A stretch of 64,000 nucleotides of DNA from Solea solea (lineage: Eukaryota > Chordata > Actinopteri > Pleuronectiformes > Soleidae): contig NC_081142.1 of NCBI RefSeq assembly GCF_958295425.1, forward strand, positions 21,720,530 to 21,784,529, given 5' to 3'. Below are positions 1 through 10,900 of the stretch, piece after piece. The notes beneath the pieces were generated by a model. That model was not told the DNA's origin, ran no database searches, and saw nothing but the letters and a program-made list of their open reading frames with translations. The position numbers and the translations under genes are program-made. Each line of letters opens with the position of its first letter. Positions within the stretch are counted from its first letter, which is position 1.

Positions 1-3000
1 CTGCGCCAACCACTACAACAACTGCCCCAACTACAACTACTGCAGCAACGACTACAACATCTGCACCAACCACAACTACTGCTGCAACTACAACAACTAC
101 TGCACCAACCACAACTACGGCTGCAACTACAACAACTACTGCGCCAACCACTACAACAACTGTCCATACTACAACTACTGCACCAACCACTACAACTGCC
201 CCAACTACAACAACTACTGTGCCAACCACTACAACATCTGCACCAACCACAACAACTGCTGCAACTACAACTACTGTGGCAACCACTACAACAACTGCCC
301 CAGCTACAACTACTACACCAGCCACTACAACATCTGCAACAACCACAACTACTGCTGCAACAACAACTACTCCGCCAACCACTACAACAACTGTCCATAC
401 TACAACTACTGCACCAACCACTACAACTGCCCCAACTACAACAACTACTGTGCCAACCACTACAACATCTGCACCAACCACAACAACTGCTGAAACTACA
501 ACAACTACTGTGCCAACCACTACAACAACTGCCCCAGCTACAACTACTACACCAGCCACTACAACATCTGCAACAACCACAACTGCTGCAACTACAACAA
601 CTACTGTGCCAACCACTACAACAACTGCCCCAACTACAACTACTGCACCAACGACTACAACAACTACTGCACCAACCACTACAACAATTGCCCCAACTAC
701 AACAACTACTGCACAAACAACTACATCTACTACACCAACTACTATAACTACTGCACCAACCACTACGACTGCCCCAACTACAACATCTGCACCAACCACA
801 ACTGCTACAACTTCAACAACTTCAGCATCAACCACTGCAACAATTGCCCCAACTACAACTTCTGCACCAACGACTACAACATCTGCACCAACCACAACTA
901 CTGCTGCAACTACAACAACTACTGCGCCAACCACTACAACAACTGCCCCAACTACAACTACTGCAGCAACGACTACAACATCTGCACCAACCACAACTAC
1001 TGCTGCAACTACAACAACTACTGCACCAACCACAACTACGGCTGCAACTACAACAACTACTGCGCCAACCACTACAACAACTGTCCATACTACAACTACT
1101 GCACCAACCACTACAACTGCCCCAACTACAACAACTACTGTGCCAACCACTAGAACATCTGCACCAACCACAACAACTGCTGCAACTACAACTACTGTGC
1201 CAACCACTACAACAACTGCCCCAGCTACAACTACTACACCAGCCACTACAACATCTGCAACAACCACAACTACTGCTGCAACAACAACTACTCCGCCAAC
1301 CACTACAACAACTGTCCATACTACAACTACTGCACCAACCACTACAACTGCCCCAACTACAACAACTACTGTGCCAACCACTACAACATCTGCACCAACC
1401 ACAACAACTGCTGAAACTACAACAACTACTGTGCCAACCACTACAACAACTGCCCCAGCTACAACTACTACACCAGCCACTACAACATCTGCAACAACCA
1501 CAACTGCTGCAACTACAACAACTACTGTGCCAACCACTACAACAACTGCCCCAACTACAACTACTGCACCAACGACTACAACAACTACTGCACCAACCAC
1601 TACAACAATTGCCCCAACTACAACAACTACTGCACAAACAACTACATCTACTACACCAACTACTACAACTACTGCACCAACCACTACGACTGCCCCAACT
1701 ACAACATCTGCACCAACCACAACTGCTACAACTTCAACAACTTCAGCATCAACCACTGCAACAATTGCCCCAACTACAACTTCTGCACCAACGACTACAA
1801 CATCTGCACCAACCACAACTACTGCTGCAACTACAACAACTACTGCGCCAACCACTACAACAACTGCCCCAACTACAACTACTGCAGCAACGACTACAAC
1901 ATCTGCACCAACCACAACTACTGCTGCAACTACAACAACTACTGCACCAACCACAACTACGGTTGCAACTACAACAACTACTGCGCCAACCACTACAACA
2001 ACTGTCCATACTACAACTACTGCACCAACCACTACAACTGCCCCAACTACAACAACTACTGTGCCAACCACTACAACATCTGCACCAACCACAACAACTG
2101 CTGCAACTACAACTACTGTGCCAACCACTACAACAACTGCCCCAGCTACAACTACTACACCAGCCACTACAACATCTGCAACAACCACAACTACTGCTGC
2201 AACAACAACTACTCCGCCAACCACTACAACAACTGTCCATACTACAACTACTGCACCAACCACTACAACTGCCCCAACTACAACAACTACTGTGCCAACC
2301 ACTACAACATCTGCACCAACCACAACAACTGCTGAAACTACAACAACTACTGTGCCAACCACTACAACAACTGCCCCAGCTACAACTACTACACCAGCCA
2401 CTACAACATCTGCAACAACCACAACTGCTGCAACTACAACAACTACTGTGCCAACCACTACAACAACTGCCCCAACTACAACTACTGCACCAACGACTAC
2501 AACATCTGCACCAACCACAACTACTGCTGAAACTACAACTACTACTGCGCCAACCACTACAACAACTGCCCAAACTACAACAACTGCACCGACGACTGCC
2601 CCAACTACATCTGCACCAACCACAACAACTGCTACAACTACAACAACTACAGCGCCAGCCACTGCAACAATTGCCCCAACTACAACTACTGCACTAACCA
2701 CTACAACATCTGCACCAACCACAACTACTGCTGCAACTACAACAACTACTGCACCAACGACTACAACATCTGCACCAACTACAACATCTGCACCAACGAC
2801 TACAACATCTGCACCAACCACAACTACTGCTGCACCTACAACAACTACTGCGCCAACCACTACAACAACTGCCCCAACTACAACAACTGCACCAACGACT
2901 GCCCCAACTACAACATCTGCACCAACCACAACAACTGCTACAACTACAACAACTACAGCGCCAGCCACTACTACGGTTGCAACTACAACAACTACTGCGC

Positions 3001-6000
3001 CAACCACTACAACAACTGTCCATACTACAACTACTGCACCAACCACTACAACTGCCCCAACTACAACAACTACTGTGCCAACCACTACAACATCTGCACC
3101 AACCACAACAACTGCTGCAACTACAACTACTGTGCCAACCACTACAACAACTGCCCCAGCTACAACTACTACACCAGCCACTACAACATCTGCAACAACC
3201 ACAACTACTGCTGCAACAACAACTACTCCGCCAACCACTACAACAACTGTCCATACTACAACTACTGCACCAACCACTACAACTGCCCCAACTACAACAA
3301 CTACTGTGCCAACCACTACAACATCTGCACCAACCACAACTACTGCTGCACCTACAACAACTACTGCGCCAACCACTACAACAACTGCCCCAACTACAAC
3401 AACTGCACCAACGACTGCCCCAACTACAACAACTGCACCAACCACAACAACTGCTACAACTACAACAACTACAGCGCCAGCCACTACTACGGTTGCAACT
3501 ACAACAACTACTGCGCCAACCACTACAACAACTGTCCATACTACAACTACTGCACCAACCACTACAACTGCCCCAACTACAACAACTACTGTGCCAACCA
3601 CTACAACATCTGCACCAACCACAACAACTGCTGCAACTACAACTACTGTGCCAACCACTACAACAACTGCCCCAGCTACAACTACTACACCAGCCACTAC
3701 AACATCTGCAACAACCACAACTACTGCTGCAACAACAACTACTCCGCCAACCACTACAACAACTGTCCATACTACAACTACTGCACCAACCACTACAACT
3801 GCCCCAACTACAACAACTACTGTGCCAACCACTACAACATCTGCACCAACCACAACAACTGCTGAAACTACAACAACTACTGTGCCAACCACTACAACAA
3901 CTGCCCCAGCTACAACTACTACACCAGCCACTACAACATCTGCAACAACCACAACTGCTGCAACTACAACAACTACTGTGCCAACCACTACAACAACTGC
4001 CCCAACTACAACTACTGCACCAACGACTACAACATCTGCACCAACCACAACTACTGCTGAAACTACAACTACTACTGCGCCAACCACTACAACAACTGCC
4101 CAAACTACAACAACTGCACCGACGACTGCCCCAACTACATCTGCACCAACCACAACAACTGCTACAACTACAACAACTACAGCGCCAGCCACTGCAACAA
4201 TTGCCCCAACTACAACTACTGCACTAACCACTACAACATCTGCACCAACCACAACTACTGCTGCAGCTACAACAACTACTGCACCAACGACTACAACATC
4301 TGCACCAACTACAACATCTGCACCAACGACTACAACATCTGCACCAACCACAACTACTGCTGCACCTACAACAACTACTGCGCCAACCACTACAACAACT
4401 GCCCCAACTACAACAACTGCACCAACGACTGCCCCAACTACAACATCTGCACCAACCACAACAACTGCTACAACTACAACAACTACAGCGCCAGCCACTG
4501 CAACAATTGCCCCAACTACAACTACTGCACCAACCACTACACCATTCGCAACAACCACAACTACTGCTGCAACTACAACTACTGCATCAACCACTACAAC
4601 ATCTGCACCAACCACAACAACTGCTGCAACTACAACAACTACTGTGCCAACCACTACAACAACTGCCCCAACTACAACTACTACACCAGCCACTACAACA
4701 TCTGCACCAACCACAACTACTGCTGCAACTACAACAACTACTGCACCAACCACAACAACTACTGCTCCAACTACAACAACTACTGTGCCAACCACTACAC
4801 CAACTGCACCAAGTACTACAACTACTGCACCAACTACAACAACGACTGCACCAACTACAACTGCACCAACCACTATGACTGCCCCATCTACAACATCTGC
4901 ACCAACCACAACTACTGCTGCAACTACAACAACTACTGCGCCAACCACTACAACAACTGCCCATACTACAACTACTGCACCAACCACTACAACATCTGCA
5001 CCAACTACAACTACTGCTGCAACTATAACAACTAATGCACCAACAACTACATCTACTGCACCAACTAATACCACTACTGCACCAACTACTACAACTACTG
5101 CACCAACCACAACAACGACTGCACCAACTACAACTACTGTACCAACTACAACAACTACAGCGCCAACCACTTTAACAATTTCCCCAACTACAACTACTGC
5201 ACCAACCACAACAACGACTGCACCAACTACAATTATTGCACCAACCACAACTACTGCTGCAATTACAACTACTGCACCAACCACTCCAACAACTGCCCAT
5301 ATTACTACGACTGCACCAAACACTTCAACATCTGAAACAACTACAACTACCGCTGCAACTACAACTACTACGCCAACCACTACATCTACTGCACCAGTGA
5401 CAACAACTACTGCACCAACTACAACAACTGCACCAACCACTACGACTGCCCCAACTACAACTACTGCACCAACCACTACAACATCTGCACCAACCACTAC
5501 AACTGCCCCAACTACAACAACTACTGCGCCAACCACTACAACAACTGCCCATATTACTACAACTGCCCCAACTACAACAACTACTGCGCCAACCACTACA
5601 ACAACTGCCCATATTACTACTACTGCACCAACCACTACAACATCTGCAACAACTACAACTACCACTGCAACTACAACAACTACGGCGCCAACCACTACAT
5701 CTACTGCACCAACTACTACAACGACTGCACCAACTACAACTACTGCACCAACTACAACAACTGCACCAAGCACAACTACTTCTGCACCAACCACAACAAC
5801 TGCTGCACCTACAACAACTACAGCACCAACCACTACAACAATTGCCCCAACTACAACAACTGCACCAACCACTACAACATCTGCACCAACCACAACAACT
5901 GCTGCAACTAAAACAACTACAGCGCCAAACACTACAGCAACTCTACCAACTACAACTGCCCCAACTACAACTACTGCACCATCCACTACAACATCTGCAC

Positions 6001-7130
6001 CAATTACAACTACTACACCAACCAATACATCATCTGCACCAACCACAACAACTGCTGCAACTACAACAACTACAGCGCCAACCACTACAACAATTTCCCC
6101 AACTACAACTACGGCACCAACCACAACTACTGCCAAATCTACAACAAGTACTGCACCAACCACTCCAACTACTGCTCCAACAACAATAACTACTGCACCA
6201 AACTCTACAACTACTGCCCCAACTACAACAACTTCTGCAGCATCCACAACTACTGCCCCAACTACTGCTCCAACAACAATAACTACTGCACCAAACTCCA
6301 CAACTACTGCCCCAACTACAACAACTTCTGCAGCATCCACAACTACTGCCCCAACAACTGCACCAACTACCACAACTACTACATCAACTGCAACCACTGC
6401 AGCAACTGTAACATCTACTAAAACAACTACAACTTCTGCCCCAACTACACCTATTGCACCAACCACTACAACTACTGGCCCAACTACAACAACTACTGCA
6501 CCAACCACTACAACTACTGCCCCAACTACAACAACTACTGCAACAACCACTACAACAACTGCACGAACCACTACAACTACCGCACCAACTACAACAACTA
6601 CTGCTGTAACTACAGCAAGTATTGCCCCATCTGCAACAACTACTTCACCAACCACTACAACTACTGCCACAACTACAACAACTACTGCCCCAACCACTAC
6701 AACTACTGCCACAACTACAACAACTACTGCCCCAACCACTACAACTACTGCAACAACCACTACAACTTCTGCCCCAACTACAGCTACTGCACCAAACACT
6801 ACAACTACTGCACCAACCACTACAACTACTGCCCCAACTACAACTACTGCACCAACCACTACAACTGCTGCACCAACCACTACAAGTACCGCACCAACTA
6901 CAACGACTGCCCCAACTACAAAAACTACTGCACCAACCACTACAACTGTACCAACTACAACAACTGCTTCAACTACAACAACTACAGCGCCAACCATTAC
7001 AACAACTGCACCAACTACAACTACTGCCCCAACCACTACAGCAACTACACCAACCACTACAACAACTGCACCAACCACTACAACAACAACACTTTCAACA
7101 AATACATCTGCTGCAACAACTACAGCTAAT
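1..7130 (+). repeat. Nested minisatellite with higher-order repeat structure
   Basis: The basic unit is 15-21 bp of the CCAACCACTACAACAACTGC type. On top of it is a higher-order repeat. The rare marker TGTCCATAC occurs in pairs about 231 bp apart, with first members at 161, 1082, 2003, 3017 and 3533 and second members at 392, 1313, 2234, 3248 and 3764. The spacings are 921, 921, 1014 and 516 bp, all multiples of 3. Long blocks (for example about 870-1790 and 1790-2520) are nearly identical. From about 4550 onward the repeat is more diverged and shows only the short unit. Confidence 0.9.
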
Positions 7131-7199
7131 GAAGCTTATTGTATTCGATTAGATTTGAACCGTCTTTTGCTTGGACTCCTTGTCCTTTTTGTCTTTTAA
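3..7199 (+). CDS. Mucin-like Thr/Ala/Pro repeat protein, 5'-partial
   Basis: One + strand frame is open from base 3 to a TAA at 7197-7199, about 2400 codons. Nearly all of it is Thr blocks of three to six residues separated by AP, SAP, AA, VP, VH or TP, the composition of a heavily O-glycosylated mucin PTS domain. The codon where the longest open stretch is usually begun (219) is GTG, not ATG, so the true start lies upstream of the window. The last 20 or so residues are unique: after NEAYC comes a short charged stretch and a hydrophobic end (LLLGLLVLFVF) that could be a GPI-attachment signal or a short membrane anchor. No cysteine-rich, VWD, SEA or EGF domain is visible. The other frames are also open because the repeat lacks stops, so openness alone is weak evidence. 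Mucin identity rests on composition; whether it is expressed is unknown. Confidence 0.55.
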   Translation, partial: APTTTTTAPTTTTAATTTTSAPTTTTAATTTTTAPTTTTAATTTTTAPTTTTTVHTTTTAPTTTTAPTTTTTVPTTTTSAPTTTTAATTTTVATTTTTAPATTTTPATTTSATTTTTAATTTTPPTTTTTVHTTTTAPTTTTAPTTTTTVPTTTTSAPTTTTAETTTTTVPTTTTTAPATTTTPATTTSATTTTAATTTTTVPTTTTTAPTTTTAPTTTTTTAPTTTTIAPTTTTTAQTTTSTTPTTITTAPTTTTAPTTTSAPTTTATTSTTSASTTATIAPTTTSAPTTTTSAPTTTTAATTTTTAPTTTTTAPTTTTAATTTTSAPTTTTAATTTTTAPTTTTAATTTTTAPTTTTTVHTTTTAPTTTTAPTTTTTVPTTRTSAPTTTTAATTTTVPTTTTTAPATTTTPATTTSATTTTTAATTTTPPTTTTTVHTTTTAPTTTTAPTTTTTVPTTTTSAPTTTTAETTTTTVPTTTTTAPATTTTPATTTSATTTTAATTTTTVPTTTTTAPTTTTAPTTTTTTAPTTTTIAPTTTTTAQTTTSTTPTTTTTAPTTTTAPTTTSAPTTTATTSTTSASTTATIAPTTTSAPTTTTSAPTTTTAATTTTTAPTTTTTAPTTTTAATTTTSAPTTTTAATTTTTAPTTTTVATTTTTAPTTTTTVHTTTTAPTTTTAPTTTTTVPTTTTSAPTTTTAATTTTVPTTTTTAPATTTTPATTTSATTTTTAATTTTPPTTTTTVHTTTTAPTTTTAPTTTTTVPTTTTSAPTTTTAETTTTTVPTTTTTAPATTTTPATTTSATTTTAATTTTTVPTTTTTAPTTTTAPTTTTSAPTTTTAETTTTTAPTTTTTAQTTTTAPTTAPTTSAPTTTTATTTTTTAPATATIAPTTTTALTTTTSAPTTTTAATTTTTAPTTTTSAPTTTSAPTTTTSAPTTTTAAPTTTTAPTTTTTAPTTTTAPTTAPTTTSAPTTTTATTTTTTAPATTTVATTTTTAPTTTTTVHTTTTAPTTTTAPTTTTTVPTTTTSAPTTTTAATTTTVPTTTTTAPATTTTPATTTSATTTTTAATTTTPPTTTTTVHTTTTAPTTTTAPTTTTTVPTTTTSAPTTTTAAPTTTTAPTTTTTAPTTTTAPTTAPTTTTAPTTTTATTTTTTAPATTTVATTTTTAPTTTTTVHTTTTAPTTTTAPTTTTTVPTTTTSAPTTTTAATTTTVPTTTTTAPATTTTPATTTSATTTTTAATTTTPPTTTTTVHTTTTAPTTTTAPTTTTTVPTTTTSAPTTTTAETTTTTVPTTTTTAPATTTTPATTTSATTTTAATTTTTVPTTTTTAPTTTTAPTTTTSAPTTTTAETTTTTAPTTTTTAQTTTTAPTTAPTTSAPTTTTATTTTTTAPATATIAPTTTTALTTTTSAPTTTTAAATTTTAPTTTTSAPTTTSAPTTTTSAPTTTTAAPTTTTAPTTTTTAPTTTTAPTTAPTTTSAPTTTTATTTTTTAPATATIAPTTTTAPTTTPFATTTTTAATTTTASTTTTSAPTTTTAATTTTTVPTTTTTAPTTTTTPATTTSAPTTTTAATTTTTAPTTTTTAPTTTTTVPTTTPTAPSTTTTAPTTTTTAPTTTAPTTMTAPSTTSAPTTTTAATTTTTAPTTTTTAHTTTTAPTTTTSAPTTTTAATITTNAPTTTSTAPTNTTTAPTTTTTAPTTTTTAPTTTTVPTTTTTAPTTLTISPTTTTAPTTTTTAPTTIIAPTTTTAAITTTAPTTPTTAHITTTAPNTSTSETTTTTAATTTTTPTTTSTAPVTTTTAPTTTTAPTTTTAPTTTTAPTTTTSAPTTTTAPTTTTTAPTTTTTAHITTTAPTTTTTAPTTTTTAHITTTAPTTTTSATTTTTTATTTTTAPTTTSTAPTTTTTAPTTTTAPTTTTAPSTTTSAPTTTTAAPTTTTAPTTTTIAPTTTTAPTTTTSAPTTTTAATKTTTAPNTTATLPTTTAPTTTTAPSTTTSAPITTTTPTNTSSAPTTTTAATTTTTAPTTTTISPTTTTAPTTTTAKSTTSTAPTTPTTAPTTITTAPNSTTTAPTTTTSAASTTTAPTTAPTTITTAPNSTTTAPTTTTSAASTTTAPTTAPTTTTTTSTATTAATVTSTKTTTTSAPTTPIAPTTTTTGPTTTTTAPTTTTTAPTTTTTATTTTTTARTTTTTAPTTTTTAVTTASIAPSATTTSPTTTTTATTTTTTAPTTTTTATTTTTTAPTTTTTATTTTTSAPTTATAPNTTTTAPTTTTTAPTTTTAPTTTTAAPTTTSTAPTTTTAPTTKTTAPTTTTVPTTTTASTTTTTAPTITTTAPTTTTAPTTTATTPTTTTTAPTTTTTTLSTNTSAATTTANEAYCIRLDLNRLLLGLLVLFVF

Positions 7200-7763
7200 A
7201 GCTCTTGAAGTCAGTAGGTTTACTCTCTAAGAGGTGTCTTGGGTTTACTTTCAACTATCTTTAGTTTGTGGTCTTGGAAAATTAGTAAAAATATAAATTG
7301 AGACTGGATGAAACTATGGTGTTATAAAAAGGCATAATTACAGACACAGATGCATGCTACAGATTAAATTATTTTATTTTATGAAATGCGAGTCAGTGGT
7401 TGAATCAGCGACCGCAACACATTTTATTGTCAAAGGTTTCTTAGGGCATTCTCAATATATAACTTTCTCAATGTTTATTTCCGCAATAACAATATATAAT
7501 TATATTATATTAAGCAAAATTGCATTATTTATTTCTGTGTCTAGCTTTAAATGTATCCATATAAAATATTTGTTGTTTACTTGTTACTGTACAATTGAGG
7601 CCAATAAAAGTGTGATATCACATCAAATAGTATTATTTCCTTCAATATATGTTGTATGTGCTATACATCCAGAAACATATTTGCAATCATCATTGCTAGT
7701 AATTTCGGGACAAATATGTGACATGAATTCAACAGAAACACATGACTCTCATTACAGAACATG
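7200..7763. other. Intergenic, AT-rich, between mucin-like gene and gpx7
   Basis: No gene seen. It contains an AATAAA at 7603-7608 on the + strand, a possible poly(A) signal for the mucin-like gene. The open stretch at 7354-7779 has low-complexity composition and matches nothing I recognise. Confidence 0.4.
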
Positions 7764-7769
7764 TTTATT
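7764..7769 (-). terminator. Candidate gpx7 poly(A) signal (AATAAA)
   Basis: The + strand reads TTTATT, so AATAAA lies on the gpx7 strand 224 bp past its stop codon. It is a plausible end of the 3' UTR, supported by the motif only. Confidence 0.4.
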
Positions 7770-7992
7770 CCACAAATGAAACATACAGAGCTCAAAACCA
7801 CAGTGTCAGATGTCATACACACAACAAAACACTTAGCATCAAACTTAAAACATAGAGGTGTTTCATCAGTGCGTTTAGAGAGCATGTGGGGTTTCACTGG
7901 GAGTGAAGTTGGATCCGAGTCACATTATATAAGCAACATACTGTACATCTGACAATGAATTTAGAATGTATTGAAATTCTTGAAACAATCAG

Positions 7993-10900
7993 TTAAAGCT
8001 CTTCTTTCTTCTTTAGGATTATTTTTCGCACCATTTCCGTTATTTTTGGTCGGATTTCTTTTACAGACACTTTTGGTCCCCATGCATCCACCACGTTCCC
8101 GTTTACATCAATTAGATACTTCCAGAAATTCCAGTCAGGCTCCTTTCCAGAAGACTCTGCAGAACATAATAAGGACAACACAAAATATTTGAAATTATAT
8201 TGAGTCAAATATATATTACATTGTTTTCCATCTGCCTGCCAACCTATAAAAACATCCATCCATCTTTTTCACTTCTTATGGATGGCCTGAGTGCAAAGAA
8301 AGCTCACTTTTAATCTTGAAGCAGAACTGAGGAACTGCCAGCACAGGCCTGTCTGAAGGTCTGAACCTGTGGCCTGGCTTACAGCAATATAGCTGTGAGC
8401 AAATAATCAATTTATTTTCAATTACTTTATCCTCTTGGGGTTGCAGGAGTAGCTGGAGCTAATGTCAGCTGACATATGGCAAAAGACAGAGGACACTCTG
8501 GACAGTTTGCAAATAAATTTTCAAGTGCTATTGCCTAAGGATTCTCTCATGTGATTGAAAATAACATTGCGTGTGTCCCATCAGTTCATCTGATGTATCC
8601 ACCTAGTTACACTGTCATACGCAAAATTTTCAAGATATAATAAATCTCTGGCCACACGGTTGGAGTGGTGGTTAACACTCTTGCCTTTGCAGCAAGAAGA
8701 CCTGGGTTCATGACCCAGTATGCATGGAGTTTTTTTCCAGTTTGTCCGGTTTCCTCCCACAGTCCGAAAACATGTAGATTTGGGGACTAGGCAAATTGGA
8801 CACTCTTAATTGACCGTCAGTGTGAGAGTGAACTGTTGTTTGTCTCTATGTGGCCCTGTGATGGACTGAAGATCTGTTCAGTACATACCCTGCCTTTTGC
8901 CCTATATCAGCTGAGATTAGTGCCAGCGCCCCCCCCACAACCCTCATGTGGTGGATAAGAAGATGAGTGAGAGTAATAAATCTCTGTGCCATTTAAGAAC
9001 AAGGTCACCCCAGTTCACCAAAAATATCACATCTCTCTCACCAACAAGATATTTGTAGAGATTGTTCACTCCTGTTCCAACAACAGCAATTTTACTGAAA
9101 AGGGGGAAGGAGACTCCATAGACTCTGCGCACAAAGCTGTCGATCTCCTTGTCGCTGCCAGGTTCCTGCTGCCCAAACTGGTTGCAGGGAAATGCCAGCA
9201 CGTTGAAGTGATATGGCCCAAAGTCTCGCTGCAGCTGCTGCAGGTCCTTGTAGTGTTCCTCGGTGAATCCACATTCACTGGCTACATTCACCACCAGGGA
9301 CACCTGAAGCCACAACAGTCATGAGAGTGACAAAATATCAGGTTAGTATAAATAGATGTGTCACACCTGTGAGGTCCAGAACATGCTCTGTGCTCCTCAC
9401 CTGTTTGCTTGTTCTCCAACATATAAACATAATATGTGAAATAATGGAAACATATATTTTCCATTATGATACCAGCGTCACTGTCATTACAACATCTGAT
9501 CTGTATTATAAACAATGGCTGTCAAATTTAAAACTAAATTGACGCTCATTATCCCTAAATACCACCTCCATACAGGAGTCACAGTGTTTCCTGTGATGCT
9601 GTAAATTCTCTAATTATGTCAGATTTCAGTGAAATTGTCTTGATATTTTATGTACACGTAATACATACATACAACAAATATGTTCTTTTGATGAAATACT
9701 TCAGACTACTTTTACATTGCAAAGGAATTGTACTTGTAATGAACGAGTAAAGGAAGTAAAACTCTTGAAGTAAAACCATTACCGCCAACTTTAAAATACA
9801 GTGGCATCATCATCCTCCTCTTCCTCACGTATACTTCAGACACTGGTGTAGCAAAATTAGATTATGATAGAGTGAGAGATAAGGTGACTAATTATTATTA
9901 AATGTATAATTATTTTTTGTTATTTGTTTCATTTTCTTCATTTTTCATTTCGCACACAGCATAGTCACAGTGGTTGAGGGTTACTACATTTTGTTGCTTC
10001 ATGCTTCAGCTCAGACTAATATAAGGAAGAGTTAGGAAGAGTTCCTGAAGTTAGTGCATTTGAGGACTCTATCATGCAATGCTGACATCTAGTGTCTCAG
10101 CGAAACAATTACAAGTGAGATGGATGTGAATCTGTGCATCAATGCAAATTGTTGAGGACCAGGGGTTAATAATAAGATAAGTTTAAAAAACACTTTATTT
10201 CAAATCATTTCTTTCTCCTTTACCCTCTATTTAAGTTATGTTTTATTGGTGCCTACTTCAGTCAAGAAAAAAAATGCCTATTCCACTTTCTGATATGGAA
10301 TATAAAGGTTTAGCAATAAATCATTTACTAATGCTTTCTAGATCAGTTGAAATCCATTCATCAGAACATATTTTTGAGTTGCCAGGTTGTAAAGAACATC
10401 TGTTTTGCTTGTCCTGTCTTCAGAAACATCTGGACGAGAATCCATTCCCTGTAATTGACATTTAAAACTTTATACTTGTTTTATGATCTGTTGATGATGA
10501 GAGCTGTTTTTTTAAGACATGTTCAGCTGATGATGTTGTTTTGCCTCAGTGTGCTCTGTCTGGTTAAAATGTTGGGTTTGTACTTCCTAACAGTCCACCA
10601 TGTCCTCAATCAATAAAAGTAAATAATTCCCATATAATGCTTAATTTGGGCATATACTATTACATAGATATATCTCACAATTGTGCTTCAAAAAATTTAA
10701 TAGGCAGATGATTGAGCAGGATCTACTAAATTGATCACTACATGAGACTCATCATAAATAATTAAATTAATGAACAACTAAAGAAGCAAATTAATTAGTA
10801 AATAGAACTGTTGACTAACAAAATAAATAAAGGAATAATCCTACGGGATTACTATAATAATCAAACTGAAGGAACAGCTATGGTCTAATTATTTGATTTA

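Noticed and set aside
219..221. Start codon of the mucin-like gene
   Set aside because: The codon is GTG inside the repeat, and the frame stays open to the window edge.
828..4103. Long Cys/Ser/Trp-rich open frames on the - strand of the repeat array (CSGWCSSC type)
   Set aside because: They are the reverse reading of the Thr-rich minisatellite, which lacks stops in several frames. There is no signal peptide, unique flank or family match.
1..4550. CRISPR-like array suggested by regular repeats
   Set aside because: There are no unique spacers; the whole stretch is a degenerate minisatellite in a vertebrate genome.
844..6189. Gln/Leu/Pro-rich open frames on the + strand of the repeat array
   Set aside because: Frame-shifted reading of the same repeat; no initiator ATG or unique sequence at either end.
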